This document shows positions 1-5,427 of a DNA stretch of 9,056 nt, piece after piece (position 1 is the first letter of the stretch; every line of letters begins with the position of its first letter). The stretch is from positions 1-9,056 of the forward strand of contig DATDGI010000039.1 of the NCBI GenBank assembly GCA_036522155.1, read 5' to 3'. The position numbers were made by a program, and so were the translations under genes. The DNA comes from UBA9676 sp036522155 (GTDB lineage: Bacteria; Actinomycetota; Actinomycetes; Streptosporangiales; Streptosporangiaceae). The notes under the pieces are model-generated. The model was given only the letters and a program-made list of their open reading frames with translations, made no database searches and was not told the origin of the DNA.

Positions 1-451
1 CCGACAGCAGGGCCGGGGCGGTCAGGGCCGGCTCGGCCTCCGCGGCGAAGCCGTGAAAGATCACCACCGCGCAGGCGGCCGCCACGCAGGCGATCACCGC
101 CGGCCGGCGGCCCAGCCAGGGCAGCAGCGCCGCCACGCAGAGCAGCAGCGCGACCGGGGCGGCCGGCCAGCCGCCCAGCAGGTAGCGGCTCGCGCTGAAA
201 CTCAGGTAGACCGAGGCTCCGAGCAGCGCGGCCAGGCGCAGGCTGGCCGCGGTAGACAGGCGCCGGTTGTGCGCCGCACGGGCCCGCAGCCCGCCCATGA
301 CCAGCGCCCAGCTATCCCGCGGCAGCGGGGCCGCCCGGCCGGCCGGGGTCGCCTCCAGCAGCGTGCCCAGGATCTCCTCGCCACGTTCCCGCCGGTACCC
401 GGCCGGGTAGGCGCGCAGCAGCAGCCGGCCGCGGCGCTCCAGCCTGGTCAT
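1..451 (-). CDS. PadR-associated integral membrane protein, 3' end beyond window
   Basis: An open frame begins with ATG at 451-449 and runs to the left edge with no stop, giving 150 visible residues, so the C-terminus is missing. The protein starts MTRLERRGRLLLRAYPAGYR and continues with an RGEEILGTLLE stretch at about residues 23-33. This basic/acidic amphipathic N-terminus is typical of membrane proteins encoded directly after PadR repressors in actinobacteria. Hydrophobic segments follow at about residues 69-86, 97-113 and 117-135, consistent with three or more membrane helices. Its ATG overlaps the padR TGA as ATGA (448-451), so translation is probably coupled and the repressor probably controls it. 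I see no transporter or enzyme motif in the visible part. Function unknown; it could be a membrane partner or target of the regulator. Confidence is high that it is a gene, low for any role. Confidence 0.75.
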   Translation of the reverse strand, partial: MTRLERRGRLLLRAYPAGYRRERGEEILGTLLEATPAGRAAPLPRDSWALVMGGLRARAAHNRRLSTAASLRLAALLGASVYLSFSASRYLLGGWPAAPVALLLCVAALLPWLGRRPAVIACVAAACAVVIFHGFAAEAEPALTAPALLS

Positions 452-789
452 GCCGTCCCCGGCCGGCGGCGGGGGAGACGGGGCACCGCCCCCGCCGGCT
501 CGCCGGTGACCAGCCGCGCGGCCTCGGCCATCCGCTGCGCCTCCGCGCGCAGCGCCGCCGACCCGGCCTCGGTCAGCCCGTACGAACGGCGGATGCGGCC
601 GCTGACCATCTCCTCGCGGACCAGCCGGACGTACCCGGCCGCGGTCAGGCGGTCAAGCGCGGTATAGAGCGTGCCGGTGGCCAGGCGGACCCGGCCCGCC
701 GACAGCTCCCCGGCGCGCTTGATGATGGCGTAGCCGTGCAGCGGCCCCGACATCAGCGACGCCAGCACGAAGTACGTCGGCTCCCGCAT
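448..789 (-). CDS. PadR family transcriptional regulator
   Basis: This encodes 113 residues beginning MREPTYFVLASLMSGPLHGY, the classic PadR N-terminal opening (YFVLASL...GPLHGYAIIKR). A winged helix follows: TGTLYTALDRLTAAGYV at about residues 38-54, then a basic wing with SGRIRRSYGLTEAG at about 63-76. A short helical, Pro/Arg-rich tail replaces the long dimerisation domain, which marks the small PadR-s2 subfamily. I chose the ATG at 789-787 over the upstream in-frame ATG at 822-820. The upstream one lies inside the predicted -10 box, and the homologous part starts at MREP. No strong Shine-Dalgarno precedes either start. PadR proteins usually repress their own operon and an adjacent membrane or transporter gene, often responding to small aromatic or xenobiotic ligands. 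Here the partner is the membrane gene overlapping its stop codon. The ligand cannot be read from the sequence. Confidence 0.9.
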   Translation of the reverse strand: MREPTYFVLASLMSGPLHGYAIIKRAGELSAGRVRLATGTLYTALDRLTAAGYVRLVREEMVSGRIRRSYGLTEAGSAALRAEAQRMAEAARLVTGEPAGAVPRLPRRRPGTA

Positions 790-817
790 CGCGCCCGCTG
801 AGGTGGTCACGCCTGGG

Positions 818-847
818 AGCATAAGTAGATTACCGATGCATTGTCAA
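818..847 (-). promoter_or_regulatory. sigma70-like promoter of the padR operon
   Basis: Read on the minus strand, a perfect -35 hexamer TTGACA (847-842) is separated by 18 bases from TATGCT (823-818), which matches four of six positions of TATAAT. The start of transcription would fall near 811, leaving a leader of about 20 bases before the padR ATG at 789. The -35 lies in the last codons of the upstream peptidase-like remnant. This placement argues against the upstream ATG at 822 being used. Confidence 0.55.
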
Positions 848-859
848 TCGGCATATTGA
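833..859. promoter_or_regulatory. candidate PadR operator overlapping the -35 box
   Basis: Two interlocked inverted repeats cover the -35 hexamer. One is CCGAT (833-837) with ATCGG (847-851) across 9 bases; the other is TCAAT (844-848) with ATTGA (855-859) across 6 bases. An AT-rich dyad over the promoter of a padR gene is where an autoregulatory operator would be expected. The exact bound sequence is a guess, since PadR operators vary between subfamilies. Confidence 0.3.
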
Positions 860-983
860 TCGCCGTGCGGGTCGTGGCACCGGACGAGGTCGTTGTCCAC
901 CGCGTAGACCAGCAGGTAGTGATCGGCGCCGATGGCGCCCCGGCTGCCGACGCGTGGATCCGTGCCGTCGCAGGCAAGCGCCG
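844..983 (-). pseudogene. remnant of a C39/BtrH-like cysteine-peptidase-fold protein
   Basis: Between the decarboxylase stop and the padR promoter, one minus-strand frame reads about 46 codons to a TGA at 846-844 with strongly GC-rich third positions. It contains the string GADHYLLVYAVDNDLVRCHD followed by PHGDQYAD. The pattern of an active-site-like His before a beta strand (HYLLVYAVD), then DPHG, is how the C-terminal half of C39-type and BtrH-type papain-fold domains looks. It resembles 'H-valv-GyD ... v-DP-G'. There is no start codon, no catalytic-cysteine half and no room for one, because the frame upstream enters the decarboxylase gene. I read it as the decayed tail of a once larger gene rather than a functional protein. 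The family match is by eye and moderate. An alternative is a chance open frame, but the codon pattern and motif make that less likely. Confidence 0.45.
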
Positions 984-2345
984 CTAGTTCATCCGGTCGA
1001 GGATCTCGCGGACCAGGTCCATCGAGGTGTGCGGGTGCAGGAAGGCGAACCGGGCCACGGTCTCGCCCTCCCACGCCGACGGCGGGATGAACGCCACCTG
1101 GTCGCGCAGCAGGCGGTCGGCCCACTGCGTGTACTGGGCCGGTGGCCAGCCGCGGCGGCGGAACAGGACGACGCCCAGCTCCGGCTCACGGATCAGCTCG
1201 AGCTGCGGGCGGCTCCGGATCTCCGCAGCGGTCTGGCGGGCCAGCCCGATCGCGGCCTCGATCGCGGCGGTGTAGGCCGCCACCCCGTGCACGCACAGCG
1301 AGAACCACAGCGGCAGCCCGCGCGCCCGCCGGGTGAGGTGGTAGGCGTAGTCGGCGGGATTCCACTCCGACGGCTGGTCATGGATGACGTCCAGGTAGGA
1401 GGCATCCTGCTTGTGCACCGACCGGGCCAGCGCCGGGTCCCGGTAGAGCAGCCCGGCGCAGTCGAACGGCGCGAACAGCCACTTGTGCGGGTCCACGACC
1501 AGCGAGTCGGCCTGCTCGATGCCGGCGTACCTGGCCCGCACGCTGGGCGCGAACAAGCCCGCACCGCCGTAGGCACCATCGATGTGGAACCATGCGCCGT
1601 GCTCGCGGGCCACGGCCGCCAGGCCGGCCAGGTCGTCGATGATGCCGGCGTTGGTGGTGCCCGCGGTGGCCACGATCGCCGCCAGTGACCCCGGGTCGCC
1701 GTCCGCCTCGATGGCGGCCCGCAGCGCGGCGCCGGTCAGCCGGTGGTCGCTGGTGTGCACGGTCAGCGCATCCATGTCCAGGATCCGCAGCGTGCTGACC
1801 ACCGAGGAGTGCGCGTCGGCACTGACCGCGGCCCGCCACCAGCGGCCCGCGCCGGCGGGCCCCGCCTTGCGCCTGGCCACCTCCCGCGCGACGACCAGGG
1901 CCGACAGGTTGGCGGCCGAGCCCCCGGACACGAAACAGCCGCCGGCCGAGGCCGGCAGCCCGGCCCGGTCGGCGATCAGCCGCAGCACCTGGTTCTCGGC
2001 GTGGATCGCGCCCGCCGCCTCCAGCCAGGACGTCCCCTGGATCGACGCGCAGGAGACGAGCATGTCGAACAGCAGCGATGCCTTCGTCGGCGCGGCCGGA
2101 ATGAAGCCGAGGAAGCGCGGGCTGTCGGCCGAGATCACGGCCGGTGCCACCACCGAGGCGTAAACCCCCAGCACCTGGTCGGCGTTATGCGGCTCGTCGC
2201 CGAGCAGCCCGGCCATGGCGGCGTCGAGCTCGGCTGGGTCCCGCGACCCCCGGTCCAGCGGGACCGGGTCCAGCCGCAGCCGGTTCTCCGCGTAGGCCAG
2301 CACGGACCTGATCATCTGCTCGGTGACCGCATCGACACTGTGCAC
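984..2345 (-). CDS. PLP-dependent group II amino acid decarboxylase
   Basis: This is a 453-residue fold-type I pyridoxal-phosphate enzyme of the glutamate/aromatic-amino-acid/2,4-diaminobutyrate decarboxylase group, about the usual length of 450-500. Visible landmarks: FVSGGSAANLSAL (138-150) for phosphate binding, DAHSS (177-181) with the His that stacks on the PLP ring, ATAGTTNAG (226-234), HIDGAYGG (254-261) with Asp256 contacting the pyridine nitrogen, and DPHKWLF (285-291) with Lys288 as the Schiff-base lysine. It should release CO2 from an L-amino acid to give an amine in the cytoplasm; the substrate cannot be assigned. The start is GTG at 2345-2343, with only a weak upstream AGG. The stop of the epimerase gene lies 52 bases upstream, so co-transcription with the sugar operon is possible but less certain than for the other members. 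The frame is intact, with no missing key residue. Confidence 0.9.
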   Translation of the reverse strand: MHSVDAVTEQMIRSVLAYAENRLRLDPVPLDRGSRDPAELDAAMAGLLGDEPHNADQVLGVYASVVAPAVISADSPRFLGFIPAAPTKASLLFDMLVSCASIQGTSWLEAAGAIHAENQVLRLIADRAGLPASAGGCFVSGGSAANLSALVVAREVARRKAGPAGAGRWWRAAVSADAHSSVVSTLRILDMDALTVHTSDHRLTGAALRAAIEADGDPGSLAAIVATAGTTNAGIIDDLAGLAAVAREHGAWFHIDGAYGGAGLFAPSVRARYAGIEQADSLVVDPHKWLFAPFDCAGLLYRDPALARSVHKQDASYLDVIHDQPSEWNPADYAYHLTRRARGLPLWFSLCVHGVAAYTAAIEAAIGLARQTAAEIRSRPQLELIREPELGVVLFRRRGWPPAQYTQWADRLLRDQVAFIPPSAWEGETVARFAFLHPHTSMDLVREILDRMN

Positions 2346-2397
2346 GGTCGCAACCTAGAACGGCGGGTCCGCGGCCACAACACCGGGGCCGGCCGGG

Positions 2398-3423
2398 TCA
2401 GATCGTGCCGGCCTCGATGGCCTGCGCGATCCAGGGAATGACCTCGTCGAGCATCTGGTCCAGAGTGGTGGTCGCCTCGAAGCCGAGCACCCGCTTGGCC
2501 TTCTCGGTGGCGGGGACGCGCCGCTGCACGTCGTAGGCGAACGGGTCGTCGTGGACGAGCCGCAGCGGCACGCCCTCGCCCCTGACCTTCCGCCAGATCA
2601 GGGCGGCCAGCTCGCTCACGGTCGTGCTCTCGGCGGTGGACAGGTTGAAGTCCTCGTTCTGCGCCTGCGGGTGGGCCATCGCGGTCACGACCCCGCTGGC
2701 CAGGTCGCCGCCGTAGGTGTAGTGCCGGATCTGGTCCCCGGAGCCGAGGATGTGCAGCGGGTCCTGGCCCTTGAGCACCTTCTGCACCAGGTCCGGCACG
2801 ACATGGCTCATCGCCAGCTGCACGTTCCCGGACAAGATGGCCTCGTCGCCGACGGCCCGGCTCTCACCGATGCCAACGCAGTTGAACGGCCGGACGATCG
2901 TGTAGGCCAGCTGGTACTGGTCCCACGCGGCGCGGGCGAAGTACTCGACCGCCAGCTTCTGGAACCCGTACGAACTGAGCGGCGGCGGGATCTCCCGCTC
3001 CTGCCCCTCGTGGGAGGGCCAGTCACTGGCGCTCTCGAACACCATGGACGAGGAGAGGTAGGTGACCTTGCGCAGCCTGCCCTCGCGGTGGGCCCGGATG
3101 GCGGCGTCGCAGCTGGCCGCGATGATCCGCTCGTTGGTGGCCAGCAGGTCGTAGGCGTAGGTGTGGAAATAGGAGATCCCGCCGATCATGGCGGCACCGG
3201 CGATGAAGTGGTCGCAGTCCGCCAGCAGGCCGGCCATCAGCCCGACATCACGCGCGTCGCCCTCGACCAGGGTGTAATCCGGGTTGCCGTCGTAGGACTT
3301 CCGTATCCGCCCGTATTTGGAGAAATTGTCGATTCCGGTGACCGCGTAGCCACGGGCCAGCAGATCCTCGACGACATATCCGCCGATGAATCCGGCCGAA
3401 CCGCTGACCAGGACCTTCTCCAT
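2398..3423 (-). CDS. NAD-dependent epimerase/dehydratase (extended SDR)
   Basis: This is a 341-residue extended short-chain dehydrogenase acting on nucleotide sugars. The Rossmann motif is GSAGFIG (8-14) and Asp32 in GIDNFSKYGR favours NAD(H). GDARD (55-59) matches the adenine-pocket motif, the catalytic Ser lies within SSS 124-126, and the Tyr-x-x-x-Lys pair is Y152/K156 in SSYGFQK. RPFNCVGIGE (178-187) is the usual substrate-side loop. Relatives are UDP-hexose 4-epimerases, 4,6-dehydratases and UDP-glucuronate decarboxylases; the sequence alone does not choose among these. Since a nucleotide-sugar 6-dehydrogenase is in the same operon, a uronate epimerase or decarboxylase is an attractive guess. 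The ATG at 3423-3421 is preceded by GGAGG (3439-3435) 11 bases away. Only 3 bases separate it from the stop of the glycosyltransferase gene, so the two are surely co-transcribed. Confidence 0.9.
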   Translation of the reverse strand: MEKVLVSGSAGFIGGYVVEDLLARGYAVTGIDNFSKYGRIRKSYDGNPDYTLVEGDARDVGLMAGLLADCDHFIAGAAMIGGISYFHTYAYDLLATNERIIAASCDAAIRAHREGRLRKVTYLSSSMVFESASDWPSHEGQEREIPPPLSSYGFQKLAVEYFARAAWDQYQLAYTIVRPFNCVGIGESRAVGDEAILSGNVQLAMSHVVPDLVQKVLKGQDPLHILGSGDQIRHYTYGGDLASGVVTAMAHPQAQNEDFNLSTAESTTVSELAALIWRKVRGEGVPLRLVHDDPFAYDVQRRVPATEKAKRVLGFEATTTLDQMLDEVIPWIAQAIEAGTI

Positions 3424-3426
3424 TCG

Positions 3427-4212
3427 TTACCGTTCCTCCGGTTCGGTGCCAGCATCGGTATCGGAAGAATGCCCCGATACCTTGGCCCGGACTTCCTCGG
3501 CGGTCAGCCGTGAGCCAAAGGCAAAGCGGTACCAGCGCAGGTATTTGGGTATCCACTGGGCCACCTTGAAATTGGACACCCCGGCCTGCCGGTCCAGCCA
3601 GATGGTCGGCAGCTCGGCGACCGGCAGCCGCATCCGCTTGGCCTTCGCGGTCAGCTCGATGCCGATCTCGAAGCCGTCACGGGAGTCGATGCCGACCTGG
3701 CGGATGAACTCGGTCGAGTACGCCTTGAACGAGTTGGTGGCGTCCCGGGTGCCGACCCGGGCGAACATCTGCAGCGAGCGGCCGGCCGTCTTCGACATCA
3801 GCCCCTTCAAGTAGGGACCGCCGACCTGCTGCCCGCCGGCCGCGTAGCGCGAGGCCGCCGCCACCGCCACCCCCCGTTCCACCAGCCGCACCAGGTCGTC
3901 GATCTGCCGCGCGTCGTCGCAGCCGTCGGCCATGGTGACGACCGCCACCGGAGCCGACGCCGTGTCGATGCCAAACCGGATGGCGTTTGCCGGGCCCGGC
4001 CCGTAGGTGTTCACCACGTGCCGGACGCGTGCCTCCTTCAGCGCGTACTCGCTGATCACCGGGACGGTGGTGTCGTCCTCGCCGTCCACCACGACGAGCA
4101 CCTCGCACGGCAGGCTGACCGATTCGAAGATGCGGTCGAGCACCGTGCGGACCTGCTCGCCCTCATTCCGGGCCGGAATGACGATGGATACCCGGGCCTC
4201 GGCTGCGGTCAC
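3427..4212 (-). CDS. family 2 glycosyltransferase, DPM1-like
   Basis: This 261-residue GT-A enzyme resembles dolichol/polyprenyl-phosphate sugar transferases. Features in order: VSIVIPARNEG (8-18), the nucleotide-binding strand LVVVDGEDD (39-47), GPGPANAIRFGID (71-83), TMADGCDD (93-100) at the position of the metal-binding acidic motif, TNSFKAY (159-165), and DGFEIGIEL (179-187) with the likely catalytic acidic residues. There is no membrane helix, so it is probably soluble or peripheral. It likely transfers a sugar from NDP-sugar to polyprenyl phosphate on the cytoplasmic face, feeding the GT-C-like protein of the same operon. The start is GTG at 4212-4210, overlapping the dehydrogenase TGA by 4 bases (GTGA), which indicates translational coupling. 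The acidic motif is MADGCDD rather than the common D-A-D-L-Q type. The C-terminal 20 residues are Ser/Asp/Glu-rich and probably disordered. Donor sugar unknown. Confidence 0.87.
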   Translation of the reverse strand: MTAAEARVSIVIPARNEGEQVRTVLDRIFESVSLPCEVLVVVDGEDDTTVPVISEYALKEARVRHVVNTYGPGPANAIRFGIDTASAPVAVVTMADGCDDARQIDDLVRLVERGVAVAAASRYAAGGQQVGGPYLKGLMSKTAGRSLQMFARVGTRDATNSFKAYSTEFIRQVGIDSRDGFEIGIELTAKAKRMRLPVAELPTIWLDRQAGVSNFKVAQWIPKYLRWYRFAFGSRLTAEEVRAKVSGHSSDTDAGTEPEER

Positions 4213-5423
4213 ACCTGCACGCCCTTGCCCAGCACGTTCCAGATGTCGGCCACCGGCTTGCCGGTCACCAGATCCCGGTACTCCGGATGCGGCGCGGCGA
4301 TGATGAGCAGGTCGGCCACGGCGATCGCCTCATGCAGCGGCCGCAGGTGCGGGTCCACGGTCACGTACGGGTCGGTGCACACGACCGCACCCGCCTTGAA
4401 CGCGAGGATCCGCTTGAGCTTGTAACTCAGGCTGGAGCGGATGTCGTCCGAGCCGCCCTTGAACGCCATGCCCAAGATGGCGACCGTCATGCTGGGCAGG
4501 TCGAACCGCTGCTCCAGCCGGTGCACCAGATAGGACGGCAGCCCCTCGTTGATGGCCATCGCGGTGTGGCCGAGGGCGAAGTTGTTGTTGTTGTAGGCGG
4601 CCAGCTGGAGCGTGTCCTTGAACAGGCACGGGCCCGCGGCGAACCCAGCGCCGGGCATGTCCGCCGCCCGCGGGTAGTCCAGGATCAGTCCCTGCCGGAT
4701 GCGCTCGAAGTCAAGGCCCCGGTCGTTGGCCATCATGTAGAGCTGGTTGGCGGTGGCGAACTTGATGTAACGCCAGGTGTTGGTGAACAGCTTGGCCAGC
4801 TCGGCCTCTTCCGGCGTCATCGGCACCAGGGTCTGCGTCAGCCGGCGGAACAGGGCGCTGGCCCGCTCCAGGCCACGGCTGGTCCGGCTGGACACGATCT
4901 GCGGCAGCTCGAACAGCTCGGTCATGGCCTTGCCCTCGGCGATGCGCTCGGGGCAGAACGCCACCTCGATCTGCACGCCCAGTTCGGTGATCATCTTCTC
5001 GACCAGCGCGGTGACGCCCGGGTACACCGTGCTGCGGAGCACGAGCAGCTGGCCGTCGCGCAGGTAGGGCGCGCACGCCGCCAGCGCGTTGGGGATGGCC
5101 GCCTGGTCGGGATTGAGATGCTCGTCCACCGGGGTGCCGATGACCACGATCACATGCTCGGCGGTGCCGACGATGGCCGGTGCGGTCGATGCGGTCAGCC
5201 GCCCGTCCGCCACCGCGGCCTTGAGCGTGTCCTCCGCGCCCGGCTCGGTGAAGTGCATCTGCCCGGCGTTGACCAGGGCCACCGCGGACTGGCTGACGTC
5301 GTAGATGCCCACCTGGCCGCCGCGGCCGGCCAGGGCGATCGCGAGCGGCAGGCCGACGTGCCCGCAGCCGCCGATCACCACCACGTCGCGCTCGAAGGAA
5401 CTGCCGGGCGACCAGTCAGTCAC
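4209..5423 (-). CDS. nucleotide-sugar 6-dehydrogenase (UDP-GlcNAc/ManNAc/Glc type)
   Basis: This 404-residue enzyme should oxidise C6 of an NDP-hexose to the uronate with two NAD+. Landmarks: the Rossmann motif GGCGHVG (18-24), VIGTPVDE (94-101), LRSTVYPGVT (129-138), CPERIAEGK (157-165), and KLFTNTWRYIK (211-221) with active-site Lys/Asn. GPCLFKDT (264-271) carries the nucleophile Cys266, and GMAFKGGSDDIRSS (318-331) marks the C-terminal domain. CPER followed by the Glu/Leu-rich stretch is nearer to the WecC/WbpA-like acetamido-sugar dehydrogenases than to the NPEF form of classical UDP-glucose dehydrogenase. So UDP-GlcNAc or UDP-ManNAc is the more likely substrate. I place the start at GTG 5423-5421, preceded by GGAGG at 5435-5431. 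The frame stays open for 35 more codons upstream, but these would lie inside the membrane-protein gene and precede the conserved fold. The TGA overlaps the next gene's GTG. Confidence 0.9.
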   Translation of the reverse strand: MTDWSPGSSFERDVVVIGGCGHVGLPLAIALAGRGGQVGIYDVSQSAVALVNAGQMHFTEPGAEDTLKAAVADGRLTASTAPAIVGTAEHVIVVIGTPVDEHLNPDQAAIPNALAACAPYLRDGQLLVLRSTVYPGVTALVEKMITELGVQIEVAFCPERIAEGKAMTELFELPQIVSSRTSRGLERASALFRRLTQTLVPMTPEEAELAKLFTNTWRYIKFATANQLYMMANDRGLDFERIRQGLILDYPRAADMPGAGFAAGPCLFKDTLQLAAYNNNNFALGHTAMAINEGLPSYLVHRLEQRFDLPSMTVAILGMAFKGGSDDIRSSLSYKLKRILAFKAGAVVCTDPYVTVDPHLRPLHEAIAVADLLIIAAPHPEYRDLVTGKPVADIWNVLGKGVQV

Positions 5424-5427
5424 GCAC

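Noticed and set aside
53..667. A 204-codon plus-strand frame over the padR and membrane genes
   Set aside because: The composition is Arg/Gln/Ala-rich and no motif is visible. The minus strand holds a clear PadR and an ATGA-coupled partner here.
790..822. An 11-residue N-terminal extension of PadR from the ATG at 822
   Set aside because: That ATG falls within the predicted -10 box, and the conserved family sequence begins at the ATG at 789.
2551..3513. A 320-codon plus-strand frame opposite the SDR gene
   Set aside because: The opposite strand encodes an intact SDR enzyme with all catalytic motifs, and the plus frame has none.
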